DNA of 57,976 nt from Sphingomonadaceae bacterium. GTDB lineage: Bacteria; Pseudomonadota; Alphaproteobacteria; Sphingomonadales; Sphingomonadaceae. The stretch lies in NCBI GenBank assembly GCA_016742125.1, contig JACVCM010000008.1, forward strand, positions 1 through 57,976. The letters run 5' to 3'. Each line of letters opens with the position of its first letter. Within the stretch, counting starts at the first letter, position 1. The position numbers and the translations under genes are program-made. Below, piece after piece: positions 23,206-31,437 of this stretch. The notes beneath the pieces are model-generated. The model worked only from the letters and a program-made list of their open reading frames with translations, made no database searches and had not been told where the DNA came from.

Positions 23206-24159
23206 ATGTTTATTTTTACGCCAATGACTATTTCCGCCTCCCCTGCAGCCATTTTCATCGAACCTCCTGGGATTCTTGAAGCCGCGCCAGCTGCAATCCA
23301 ACGTGTGTTTTCCGCGATGCGGATAAGGAGCCGCGATCCGAAACTGCCCTTCCGGTCCCGCATGTCGTTGATCGGCGATGTGGTGTTCAGTCGCGTTGAA
23401 GCAGGCGGCCATGTTGATCTGGAATGGGTCGACCACGACCCGGCCGTTCGCAACAGCTATCGCTGGCTGATCTTCAGTTCATCCGGGGGAGCGCAAAGCG
23501 ATACCAAGCTGCCGTTGTTGGCTACCCGTGAAATGGCTCTCTACGATGGCGCGTCGCTCCCGGACGAACTTCATCTCTCCGGGACGACCCGCAATCTGAT
23601 CGTCATGTTACCCGCAAACATGGTCGGTGATGATTTTCCTTTGGGCATTCCGGTTGCCGTTGACATTGGATCTGGCGCCGTTCTGGCCGCTATGGCACGG
23701 ACGATGGAAGCGCAGGCCTATTCGGGAATGTCGGCCGGTCTCGACGCCATGATCCCGATTTTCGTTGAGGCTTTGAAGCAGACACTCAGCCAACAAAAAT
23801 CGGCGCAAAAAGCAAATATCAGACAGGACGCGCGATTGACACGGATCCTCGATCATATGGAACTGCATCTTGATGATCTGGCGCTGGATGCGGCTTCCGC
23901 TGCACGCGCTTGTGGCGTTTCGCTTCGCCAGCTTCATCGGCTTTTCGCGTCCACCGGCGAGACTTTCAATGCGATGACCCGCAGGCTGCGGCTTGAACGT
24001 GCCGTTGCGCTGCTGGCTGACCGTAACATGAAGATTGGCGCAATCGCGGGGGAGTGCGGCTTTTCCGACGCATCCTATTTTTCGACTGTGTTTGTGCAAA
24101 GCTATGGCGAAACACCCAGCGAAAGACGGCGTCGTTTGCTAGGCGAAAGAAATGGCTAA
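23206..24159 (+). CDS. AraC-family transcriptional regulator
   Basis: 317 aa. The N-terminal part (about 30-190) resembles the AraC_binding_2 ligand domain (QSVL to catabolic activator type, GDVVFSRVEAGGHVDLEW). The C-terminal 100 residues hold two helix-turn-helices: DAASAARACGVSLRQLHRLF, then KIGAIAGECGFSDASYFSTVF ending SERRRR. This is an XylS/FeaR-like activator, typical for aromatic catabolic operons. It is divergent from the TonB receptor operon at 20637-23117, its likely target, and overlaps the convergent SBF gene end by 4 nt. The first ATG has only a weak ribosome-binding site; the ATG at 23224 is an alternative. Confidence 0.87.
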   Translation: MFIFTPMTISASPAAIFIEPPGILEAAPAAIQRVFSAMRIRSRDPKLPFRSRMSLIGDVVFSRVEAGGHVDLEWVDHDPAVRNSYRWLIFSSSGGAQSDTKLPLLATREMALYDGASLPDELHLSGTTRNLIVMLPANMVGDDFPLGIPVAVDIGSGAVLAAMARTMEAQAYSGMSAGLDAMIPIFVEALKQTLSQQKSAQKANIRQDARLTRILDHMELHLDDLALDAASAARACGVSLRQLHRLFASTGETFNAMTRRLRLERAVALLADRNMKIGAIAGECGFSDASYFSTVFVQSYGETPSERRRRLLGERNG

Positions 24160-25115
24160 TCCGATTTTTTGGTTGCTCGCCCTGCGAGCCAACCGCACAC
24201 AAATAGCTGCATCTGGTGGAACAGCATTAGAGGTACGATGACCAGTCCGGCTTGCGGGGCTGTCAAAAGGATTTTGGCCATTGGCAAACCGGTTGCAAGG
24301 CTTTTCAACGTTCCGGCATAGCGAATTGCCTCCGCATCTTCGCGGTCAAAGCGTCGGCCGATCAACGCGGTTACGGTCAGCCCGAAACTGAGAAGCAGGG
24401 CACAAGCCAATAGCATTGCAGCAAGCGAGGCCACGGACAGCTTGCCCCAGATTCCGGCGGCAGCCGCCGCGGAGAAAGCGCTATAAACGACCAGCAAGAT
24501 GGTCCCGCGGTCAATCGTGGAAACCGTTTTCAAATAGGGTTCAACCCATCGCAACAACAAGGGCCGCAGCGCATGGCCGACCGCGAATGGCAGCAACAGC
24601 TGGCTTGCGATCTTTCCAATACCGGACAAGCCCAAATCATGGCCCTGCACCGACAGCAACAGCCCTGCGGTGATCGGTGTCAACACAACACCCAACATGT
24701 TCGATGCGGCAGCCTGGGCAACGCCGGCTGCTACATTGCCACGCGCGATCGATATCAGCGAGATCGACGATTGCACCGTGGACGGCACACAGGCGAGAAA
24801 CAATATGCCAACCCAAAGTTCAGGAACCATCAGCGGCGCAAGCAGCTTGGCCAGCGCCAGTGCGGCGAGCGGGTAAAGCAGGAATGTTACGCCCAATATC
24901 GCAAGATGCAGCCGCCAATGGCCAAATCCGGCAAGCACCGATGCGCGCGACAGCCGCAAGCCGTGGAAGAAAAATAGCACCATGATCGCAATGGTAACCA
25001 CATTATCCAGTATCGGCCGCACCGTCACATTTGCTGGAAACAGGCTGGCCGCAACGACCATCAGGACCAGCCCCGCAAGGAAGCGGTCGGGGATGACGCG
25101 CTGTAGTACCGTCAC
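24156..25115 (-). CDS. SBF-like (bile acid:sodium symporter family) carrier
   Basis: 319 aa with about 9-10 membrane segments, SBF-like/YfeH branch of the bile acid:Na+ symporter superfamily (LFFLACVPSTVQSSISLISIARGN is the conserved crossover region). It would import an organic acid across the inner membrane, perhaps an aromatic or sterol-like acid given the surroundings (inference). It starts 5 nt after the Rieske ferredoxin stop, so the two are coupled at the end of the long pobA/lig-side transcript. It converges on the AraC gene with a 4-nt overlap. Confidence 0.85.
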   Translation of the reverse strand: MTVLQRVIPDRFLAGLVLMVVAASLFPANVTVRPILDNVVTIAIMVLFFFHGLRLSRASVLAGFGHWRLHLAILGVTFLLYPLAALALAKLLAPLMVPELWVGILFLACVPSTVQSSISLISIARGNVAAGVAQAAASNMLGVVLTPITAGLLLSVQGHDLGLSGIGKIASQLLLPFAVGHALRPLLLRWVEPYLKTVSTIDRGTILLVVYSAFSAAAAAGIWGKLSVASLAAMLLACALLLSFGLTVTALIGRRFDREDAEAIRYAGTLKSLATGLPMAKILLTAPQAGLVIVPLMLFHQMQLFVCGWLAGRATKKSD

Positions 25116-25120
25116 CGGGC

Positions 25121-25471
25121 CTAACCGATCAAAACCACGCCATCCTCAATCCGGGTCGGCACCGCTTTAAGGCTATGCCCTTCGCACGGTCCGAACGTGC
25201 ACAGACCGCTCGATGGCTCGAACATCGCCTGGTGAAACTTGCACATCAGAAATTCGCCGCTCTTGTCGAAGAATTTGCCCGTTCCTGCATCAAGCGGTGC
25301 ACCGAGATGCGGACAGATATTCTGATAAGCACAGATATCTCCCGACTGATTGCGGAAGACGAGAACTTCCAGGCTCACTCCATTGGCGACGATGATCTTG
25401 CGCTTTGCGACAGCGTTGCCGCCAAGGGCTTCCAACGGCACTTCGCGGCTTTCGGTAACTGGTTCGGGCAT
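25121..25471 (-). CDS. Rieske-type [2Fe-2S] ferredoxin
   Basis: 116 aa single Rieske domain with ICPHLGAPLDAG (Cys53, His55) and CKFHQAMFE (Cys77, His80), plus a conserved GPC. Paralogue of 12882-13232, identical in length and ligand positions. Electron carrier for a Rieske oxygenase; which of the three oxygenases it serves is not evident. It lies 5 nt before the SBF carrier and 155 nt after the GST gene. The spacer includes TTGGTAAGC (25522-25530), also found before the SnoaL gene at 2589, so it may have its own promoter. Confidence 0.9.
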   Translation of the reverse strand: MPEPVTESREVPLEALGGNAVAKRKIIVANGVSLEVLVFRNQSGDICAYQNICPHLGAPLDAGTGKFFDKSGEFLMCKFHQAMFEPSSGLCTFGPCEGHSLKAVPTRIEDGVVLIG

Positions 25472-25626
25472 GATTTTCCTTACTCAAAACAGCCTTTCGC
25501 GGGCCGGTCGCACATTCGACATTGGTAAGCCAAAGAAAGAAATGCGCAGTTTGAAGTGCTTTGTCGCAAAATCACGACACAAAACAAAAGCAAGCTGATT
25601 CAAAGTCGACAGGCTTTGCGACAGTC

Positions 25627-26274
25627 TCAACGATGCTCCCAGTCGTCCGGTTTGGGCAGTCCGGAAGGAAGGCGCTGTGTCTCCCATTCGCATAATGGGC
25701 GACTGAGACATTTATCGAGCCAGCAGGATAAGGATGGGTAATCCGACAAATCCATATTGGCCAGTCGCGACATAACCAGCACGGATGCCACGTTGAGGTC
25801 GGCAACTGTGAAACGGTCGCCGACCAGCCAACCATGTTGGCCAAGGTGCTGTTCAAGGACAGCAAGAGGGCGCTTCAGCTTTTCCAACTCGATCGTTACA
25901 ACATCGGGGTCGCGATCTTCCTCACGAAAAACGGTGCTATGAACCATCACTTCCATCAGTCGGCGTTCAAGCTCGGTCAGCGCCCAGAATGACCATTGCG
26001 TCACCAGCGCATCTTCCATCAGGCTTTGCGGAGCCAAGATGCTGCCGTGCTTCCTCGCGAGATAGATGTTGATCGCCATCGACTCGAACAGCGGTTTCCC
26101 ATCATCTTCAATCGCCGGAATGCGGCCATTTGGATTGATTGCCAGATAATCCGAACTTCGGTTGCTGCCATCAAGGAAGCTGACCTGCAAATGTTCAAAC
26201 TCAAGACCCAACTCACGCGCCATCCAAAGCACTCGATTTGCGCGCGACATGGCAATACCGTATATCTTCAGCAT
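25627..26274 (-). CDS. Glutathione S-transferase-like protein
   Basis: 215 aa with an N-terminal thioredoxin-like domain (1-80: MLKIYGIAMSRANRVLW, then NPNGRIPAIEDDG and FESMAINIYLA, the glutathione-binding cis-Pro and ESxAI segments) and a C-terminal all-helical domain with TVADLNVASVL. A cytosolic GST; sphingomonad relatives take part in ether cleavage, maleyl isomerisation or detoxification. It is 70 nt after pobA on the same strand and probably on the same transcript. The catalytic residue is probably Ser10 (MSRAN). The specific role is not clear. Confidence 0.87.
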   Translation of the reverse strand: MLKIYGIAMSRANRVLWMARELGLEFEHLQVSFLDGSNRSSDYLAINPNGRIPAIEDDGKPLFESMAINIYLARKHGSILAPQSLMEDALVTQWSFWALTELERRLMEVMVHSTVFREEDRDPDVVTIELEKLKRPLAVLEQHLGQHGWLVGDRFTVADLNVASVLVMSRLANMDLSDYPSLSCWLDKCLSRPLCEWETQRLPSGLPKPDDWEHR

Positions 26275-26344
26275 GGCTGCGCAGGGTCACTATGATGTAG
26301 GACATCTACCGTTTGAGCCGACTGCGGCAGCCGCCCGCACGAAT

Positions 26345-27520
26345 TCACAACGCCAGTCCCACATAATTCTCCGCGATCATGGCCTGCGCAGCGTCTGAGT
26401 TGGCGATATAGTCGAGTTCCGCATCCTGCATGCGGCGGTCAAATGCTCCTCCGTCGGGGAAACGGTGCATCAGTTCGGTCAGATACCAGCTGAATCTCTC
26501 GGTTTTCCAAACGCGGCGCAGTGCCTGGGCGGAATAGCCATCAATTCCCGCACTGGTGCCCTTTTTGAACCAGTCAAGTAAGGCGTCGGCAAGATAGGTG
26601 ACGTCGGATGCGGCCAGGTTCAATCCTTTGGCCCCCGTCGGTGGCACGATATGTGTCGCGTCACCCGCCAGAAAAAGCCGTGCGTGCCGCATCGGCTCGG
26701 AGACATAGCTGCGCAAGGGCGCAATGCTTTTTTCAATCGATCGGCCTCGGGTAACTTGTCCCCCCAATTTGGGACCCAGCCGAGTGCAAAGTTCGTCCCA
26801 GAAACGTTCGTCGGACCAATCTTCGACCTGTTCGTCCAACCCGACCTGCAAATAATAGCGGCTTCTGGTCATCGATCGCATTGAAGCGAGGGCAAACCCC
26901 CTGTCATGGCTCGCATAGGCCACCTCCGCATGACAGGGCGGAACGTCCGCCAAAATCCCGAGCCAGCCGAATGGATAGACCCGCTCAAACTCGCGCCTCA
27001 CCTTTGCTGGTATCGCGTAGCGGGAAGGCCCATGATAGCCATCGCAGCCAGCGATAATCGCACAATCGACCCGGTGACCAGCGCCATATGTGACGTAGGG
27101 CGCGGTTCCTTCAATATCGTGGAGCGCAACGTCCTTTGCTTCCCAAACAATCGGCAGCCCCCTGTCCTCAGCCGCTGCAATCAGGTCCTTGGTAAGTTCG
27201 GTTTGGCCATAGACCGTCACATGCTTTCCGGTGTGCCGGGTAATCGCCACCGGAATCATGCTGCCTTCGCTCAGCAGAACGACCGCCTCGTGCAGCAGCC
27301 CTTCCTTGGAAAGCCTGTCGTTGAGACCCAGCCGGGCCATCATGTCGGTGGTTACCTGTTCCAGCACACCAGCCCGAATACGCGCTTCGACATGTTCGCG
27401 TGTCTGCCGTTCGAGGATAATGCAATCGATTCCCTCAAGCATTAGCGCGTGACCCAGCATCAACCCTGCAGGGCCAGCGCCAATTATTGCAACTTGCGTT
27501 TTAAATCGACTGATTTCCAT
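26345..27520 (-). CDS. pobA: 4-hydroxybenzoate 3-monooxygenase
   Basis: 391 aa class A flavoprotein hydroxylase that converts 4-hydroxybenzoate to protocatechuate with NAD(P)H and O2. GAGPAG (14-19) binds FAD, RAGVLEQ is the ring-side FAD loop, SMRSMTRSRYYLQ carries the Ser/Arg/Tyr residues that hold the substrate in the Pseudomonas enzyme, and GDATHIVPPTGAKGLN is the second FAD motif. Length equals the family norm (about 390). It lies 10 nt after a small unknown gene that follows ligC, so it feeds the protocatechuate pathway encoded upstream on the same strand. High confidence. Confidence 0.96.
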   Translation of the reverse strand: MEISRFKTQVAIIGAGPAGLMLGHALMLEGIDCIILERQTREHVEARIRAGVLEQVTTDMMARLGLNDRLSKEGLLHEAVVLLSEGSMIPVAITRHTGKHVTVYGQTELTKDLIAAAEDRGLPIVWEAKDVALHDIEGTAPYVTYGAGHRVDCAIIAGCDGYHGPSRYAIPAKVRREFERVYPFGWLGILADVPPCHAEVAYASHDRGFALASMRSMTRSRYYLQVGLDEQVEDWSDERFWDELCTRLGPKLGGQVTRGRSIEKSIAPLRSYVSEPMRHARLFLAGDATHIVPPTGAKGLNLAASDVTYLADALLDWFKKGTSAGIDGYSAQALRRVWKTERFSWYLTELMHRFPDGGAFDRRMQDAELDYIANSDAAQAMIAENYVGLAL

Positions 27521-27530
27521 GATTTCAGCA

Positions 27531-27917
27531 TTAACTCCTTTTCAGCCGACCGAGCATCGGTTTGGCCCAATCGATGAATTCGCGATTTGTGTTTCGAACC
27601 CGCATGACAGATGCCCGATAATCCGCACTGTGTTGATCGATGGCGGATGCCGGGAAACTGGCCTGATGCAGTGCGACAGCGTGCCGCATATCGTTGAGCC
27701 TGGCCCGAAAGCCCTCTTCGATGCTGCGATCGGATATCGCAGCAAACAACTGCAACGAAGCTTCGGTTATCTGGCCAATTATTTCGGCCAAGGAACGTCG
27801 CAACTGTACCAGTTCATATTTTCGCTCCTCATCTTCACGCGTAGAAATTGCCTCAATTTTTTCCAGCGTGATTTCCAGCTGGTTAATCAACACGAGTACC
27901 GTACCAATGCTGTCCAT
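27531..27917 (-). CDS. Conserved-looking helical protein of unknown function
   Basis: 128 aa, predicted almost entirely helical, with heptad-like stretches (QLEITLEKIEAISTREDEER and VQLRRSLAEIIGQITEAS). No signal peptide or membrane segment. No family recognised. It sits between ligC (36-nt gap) and pobA (10-nt gap) on the same strand, so it belongs to the 4-hydroxybenzoate/protocatechuate transcript. A role as an assembly, scaffold or regulatory partner is only a guess. Coding is supported by its fit between two genes and its ribosome-binding sequence (GGAGGA about 7 nt before the ATG). Confidence 0.65.
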   Translation of the reverse strand: MDSIGTVLVLINQLEITLEKIEAISTREDEERKYELVQLRRSLAEIIGQITEASLQLFAAISDRSIEEGFRARLNDMRHAVALHQASFPASAIDQHSADYRASVMRVRNTNREFIDWAKPMLGRLKRS

Positions 27918-27953
27918 AATCTTCCTCCTCCCCAGGAAAAAATCAGGATCGTT

Positions 27954-28889
27954 TCAGAACTGCAATTCAAGGTCATTGAGCACTTTGTAACAGGGCAGAA
28001 CCTGCGCAACGCTGGCGTTGGGTTCGCGTCCTTCGCGGATGGCAGCGATAAACTCGCGGTCCTGAAGCTCGATGCCGTTCATTGAGACGGCCACCTTGCT
28101 GACGTCGATTGGCTCTTCCTTGCCGTCGACCAGGTCGTCATAGCGCGCAATATATGTGCCTGTATCGCCGATATAGCGGAAGAAGGTGCCAAGCGGCCCG
28201 TCATTGTTGAACGAGAGAGACAGCGTGCAAATCGCGCCACTTTCGGCCTTCAGCTGGATCGACATATCCATTGCAATCCCGAGTTCCGGGTGATGCGGCC
28301 CTTCGATGGCGTTGGCTTTCACGATCGGTCCTGCCTGATAGGCAAACAGATCGACCGTATGCGCTGCATGGTGCCAGAGCAGGTGATCGGTCCAGCTGCG
28401 TGGTTCGCCCTTCGCATTCATGTTCTTGCGGCGGAAAAAATAGGTTTGCACATCCATCTGCTGGACGTTGAATTCGCCCGCCCTGATTTTGTTGTGCACA
28501 TATTGATGCGACGGATTGAAGCGGCGGGTATGGCCGACCATGCAGACCAGGCCGGTTTCCTGCTGCTTTTTCAGCACCGCCTCACTGTCTGCCCAGCTAT
28601 CGGCGAGCGGTATTTCAACCTGCACATGCTTGCCTGCGTCCATGCAGGCGATGGCCTGAGCGGCGTGCATCTGCGTCGGTGTACACAGGATGACTGCATC
28701 GACATCGTCGCGTGCCAATGCCTTATCCAACTCAGTACCCCAATGCTTCGCACCATATTTCGTTGCAACCTCTGCAGCCTGTTCGGCACGGCGGCTGATG
28801 ACCGAGACGATCTCGACACCGTCGATCAGCTTGAGACCGTCGAGATGTTTTTCTCCAAATGCGCCAGCACCGGCGAGGGCGATTCTCAT
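27954..28889 (-). CDS. ligC: 4-carboxy-2-hydroxymuconate-6-semialdehyde dehydrogenase
   Basis: 311 aa GFO/IDH/MocA-type dehydrogenase that oxidises the hemiacetal of the ring-cleavage product to 2-pyrone-4,6-dicarboxylate with NAD(P)+. The Rossmann motif GAGAFGEKH (7-15), the VEIPLADS segment and WHHAAHTVDLFAYQ match Sphingobium LigC closely. The ATG at 28889 overlaps the ligB stop by 4 nt; the longer in-frame reading inside ligB is rejected. It follows ligB as in the classical ligABC order. Confidence 0.96.
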   Translation of the reverse strand: MRIALAGAGAFGEKHLDGLKLIDGVEIVSVISRRAEQAAEVATKYGAKHWGTELDKALARDDVDAVILCTPTQMHAAQAIACMDAGKHVQVEIPLADSWADSEAVLKKQQETGLVCMVGHTRRFNPSHQYVHNKIRAGEFNVQQMDVQTYFFRRKNMNAKGEPRSWTDHLLWHHAAHTVDLFAYQAGPIVKANAIEGPHHPELGIAMDMSIQLKAESGAICTLSLSFNNDGPLGTFFRYIGDTGTYIARYDDLVDGKEEPIDVSKVAVSMNGIELQDREFIAAIREGREPNASVAQVLPCYKVLNDLELQF

Positions 28890-29728
28890 GCTTCTGGTTC
28901 CAATACGATATGGCCGATGGCCGTGTTGCTGCAGGGGATATGATAGTGCCGGTGAAGGCAGCGGGTTTTGGTACCTAGCGCCCCGCGCATGATCAGCCAC
29001 ATCACCATCTCGATCCCCTCAGATCCAGCCTCACGAAGATATTCGATATGGGGGATGGAGCGGGCATCCTGCGTGTCGCCGACCAGCAGGTCCATAAACT
29101 TGTTGTCCCATTCGCGGTTGAGCAGGCCAGCACGTGGGCCCTGCAGCTGATGACTCATTCCGCCGGTTCCCCAGATCTGGACGTCTAGATCTTCGGGAAA
29201 ACTCTTCACGGCCCGCGCAATCGCTTCCCCCAGCGCCCAGCAGCGGTTGCCCGACGGTACGGGATAGGTCACCACATTTACGGCGAGCGGCACAACTTTC
29301 ACAGGCCACTTGGCAGGACGCCCGAACATCATTGACAGCGGCACCGTCAGGCCATGATCAACATCCATCTCATTGATGATCGTCATGTCGAAATCGTCGA
29401 GGATCAGGCTCTGCGCGATGTGCCAGCCGAGATCGGCATGCCCCTCCACATCGGGCACCGGGCGCGGACCCCAGCCCTCGTCGGCGGGTTTGTAAAGCTC
29501 TCCACAACCGATCGCGAAAGTGGGGATGATATTGGCGTCGAAGGCGCTGGCATGGTCGTTGTAGATAAGCACCACGACATCCGGCTCCTGTTCGGCCTCC
29601 CACGCCTTTGTCCATTCATAGCCAGCAAAAATTGGCCCGAAATATTCGTCGCCCGTCTTCCCCTGATCGACGGCTACACCGAGCAGTGGAACATGGCTGG
29701 ATCCAACACCGGCTGTAATCCGCGCCAT
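28886..29728 (-). CDS. ligB: Protocatechuate 4,5-dioxygenase beta (catalytic) subunit
   Basis: 280 aa type II extradiol dioxygenase subunit that opens protocatechuate between C4 and C5. The Fe(II) ligands of Sphingobium LigB align to His12, His59 and Glu240, and the acid-base His to His193 (GMSHQLQGPRAG). Segments YNDHASAFDANIIPTFAIGC and EGWGPRPVPDVEGH are almost the same as in SYK-6. It is about 20 residues shorter at the C-terminus than SYK-6 LigB (302 aa). It starts 1 nt after ligA and overlaps ligC by 4 nt. Confidence 0.97.
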   Translation of the reverse strand: MARITAGVGSSHVPLLGVAVDQGKTGDEYFGPIFAGYEWTKAWEAEQEPDVVVLIYNDHASAFDANIIPTFAIGCGELYKPADEGWGPRPVPDVEGHADLGWHIAQSLILDDFDMTIINEMDVDHGLTVPLSMMFGRPAKWPVKVVPLAVNVVTYPVPSGNRCWALGEAIARAVKSFPEDLDVQIWGTGGMSHQLQGPRAGLLNREWDNKFMDLLVGDTQDARSIPHIEYLREAGSEGIEMVMWLIMRGALGTKTRCLHRHYHIPCSNTAIGHIVLEPEA

Positions 29729-29729
29729 A

Positions 29730-30131
29730 TCAATAGCTCCCGCTGATGGAGCGATTGCCCTGGGGCGAGCGTCCGCCCGCCAGCATCATCTCGCGATATT
29801 CGGGAAAGCTCATATCCGTCATCGTCGACACCGCTTCGGCAAAGCTCAGCCCATCGGTCGAGAATATCTTTGACAGGAAATAGATGTTGCCGCCCAACTC
29901 AAGCATCCCGTTGTAATCGCGTGCAAGCACCGCCTGCTTTTGCGCGTCCGACATCTTCCAGTCGGCCAGGTAGGCGTGCTCGTCCGATTTCCAGCGCTCC
30001 CGGTTTTCGGGCTTCATCAGGCTCATCGCGAACTGGTTGAGCCAATAGCCCTGGCGGGCCCTTGCAGCGGTGAACACGCGCGTGCCGGGGATATCGTCAA
30101 ACTCTGCTAGATAGCCGTGAATGTCCTTCAT
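29730..30131 (-). CDS. ligA: Protocatechuate 4,5-dioxygenase alpha subunit
   Basis: 133 aa small helical subunit that caps the LigB active site. AEFDDIPGTRVFTAARAR (9-26), NQFAMSLMKPENRER and GGNIYFLSKIFSTDGLSF are diagnostic. The ATG overlaps the stop of the DUF2218 gene by 4 nt and ligB follows 1 nt after its stop, so stoichiometric coupled translation with ligB is expected. Confidence 0.97.
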   Translation of the reverse strand: MKDIHGYLAEFDDIPGTRVFTAARARQGYWLNQFAMSLMKPENRERWKSDEHAYLADWKMSDAQKQAVLARDYNGMLELGGNIYFLSKIFSTDGLSFAEAVSTMTDMSFPEYREMMLAGGRSPQGNRSISGSY

Positions 30132-30424
30132 TCGGCGTCTTCCCAGCTGTAGGTCAATGGCGCCTCGCGAAAGGCAAAACGGTCCAGATGCCGCTCGATC
30201 ACGCCGCGCAAACCCTCATTTGCTTCTGCGGTGGCGGTTTGCAGATCGATCCGCACACCTTCGCTCTCCACGTGAAAGCGCGCGATTGCGCTTTCGTTGA
30301 AAGGCACGATGCCAACGCCGTTAGCATAGCTTGTTTCGAACTTGTGGCCCCAATGCTTGACCAACTGCTGAACATAGCGTGCTGCGAACTTAGTCGGCGC
30401 AAATCCCTTGCTGGTGCTGCTCAC
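30128..30424 (-). CDS. DUF2218 protein embedded in the lig operon
   Basis: 98 aa, DUF2218-like: FAARYVQQLVKHWGHKF, then IVPFNESAIARFHVESEGVRIDL. The family is small, soluble and uncharacterised. It overlaps ligJ upstream and ligA downstream by 4 nt each, so it is made in step with the protocatechuate dioxygenase. No catalytic motif is evident apart from a conserved-looking His-Trp-Gly-His-Lys segment (KHWGHKF) that could bind a metal. Function unknown; a helper of dioxygenase assembly or substrate handling is inferred only from position. Confidence 0.85.
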   Translation of the reverse strand: MSSTSKGFAPTKFAARYVQQLVKHWGHKFETSYANGVGIVPFNESAIARFHVESEGVRIDLQTATAEANEGLRGVIERHLDRFAFREAPLTYSWEDAE

Positions 30425-31437
30425 AGGTTTCGTTCCTTCAGTTGGGCGTCAAGACGCGGAAACACGCGGCGAGCATTGCCTTCGAAGATCGCGTGCCGCT
30501 CCGCTTCGGAGATATCGAGCGCGTCGATATAGCGTTTGGTGTCGTCGAAATAATGGCCCGTGGTCGGATCGATCCCGCGGACCGCTCCAATCATTTCGCT
30601 ACCGAACAGGATATTCTTGTTCTCGATAACGTCGGCGAGAAGGTCGATCCCCGGCTGATGGTAAACGCAGGTGTCGAAAAAGACATTGTTCATCACATGC
30701 GTGGACAGGTCAGGCTTCTTGAGCATATCGGCCAGCCCGCGATAGCGACCCCAATGGTAAGGCACTGCACCGCCCCCGTGCGGAATGATGAAGCGCAGAT
30801 TGGGAAAGCGGCTGAACAGGTCGCCCTCGATCAATTGCATGAAGGCAATCGTATCCGCTGCGATATAATAGGCCCCCGTTGCGTGCATCGCCGGATTGCA
30901 GCTTCCCGACACGTGGATCATCGCGGGCACGTCAAGTTCGCACATCTTCTCGTAGAAGGGGAACCAGTATTCGTCCGTGAGCGGCGGGTGCTTGAAATGA
31001 CCGCCGCCGGGATCAGGGTTCAGGTTACAGCCGATGAAACCCATATCCACACATCGCTGTAACTCGGCAATGCTCGACACCATGTCCGCTTCGGGCGATT
31101 GCGGCAGCATGCAGACACCTGCAAACACCTCCGGGTACAGCGCGCAAACTCGCGCAATCAGATTGTTGCAAGCCTGCGCCCAAGGCACCGCGACCGACTG
31201 GTCTCCGACATGTGGCGCCATGGCTGAGGCGCGGGGCGAAAAGATCGTCATGTCCGCGCCACGTTCCCTGATCAGGCGAAGCTGGTTCGCTTCAATAGTC
31301 TCACGGATTTCGTCGTCAGAAATGACGGGATAAGGGGGACATTCGGAGCCCGCCGCGAAAGCCGCCTTCTGCTCCTCGCGCCACGTGTCATGTGCTTCAG
31401 GAAGGACGGTGTAATGGCCGTGACAATCGATGATCAT
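30421..31437 (-). CDS. ligJ: 4-oxalomesaconate hydratase
   Basis: 338 aa amidohydrolase-superfamily hydratase that adds water to 4-oxalomesaconate to give 4-carboxy-4-hydroxy-2-oxoadipate. MIIDCHGHYTVLP carries the first metal-binding histidines (His6, His8), and SGSCNPAMHATGAYY and IIPHGGGAVPYHWGR hold later ligands; the protein closely matches SYK-6 LigJ throughout. The start at 31437 is fixed by AGGAG 8 nt upstream and an ATGA overlap with the preceding gene; an in-frame start 21 nt earlier lies in that gene's end. Confidence 0.96.
   Translation of the reverse strand: MIIDCHGHYTVLPEAHDTWREEQKAAFAAGSECPPYPVISDDEIRETIEANQLRLIRERGADMTIFSPRASAMAPHVGDQSVAVPWAQACNNLIARVCALYPEVFAGVCMLPQSPEADMVSSIAELQRCVDMGFIGCNLNPDPGGGHFKHPPLTDEYWFPFYEKMCELDVPAMIHVSGSCNPAMHATGAYYIAADTIAFMQLIEGDLFSRFPNLRFIIPHGGGAVPYHWGRYRGLADMLKKPDLSTHVMNNVFFDTCVYHQPGIDLLADVIENKNILFGSEMIGAVRGIDPTTGHYFDDTKRYIDALDISEAERHAIFEGNARRVFPRLDAQLKERNL

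Noticed and set aside
25522..25535. TTGGTAAGC(C)AAAG shared with 2589-2601 as a conserved operator
   Set aside because: Only two copies and a short match; it could be chance. Mentioned in the gene notes but not counted as a site.
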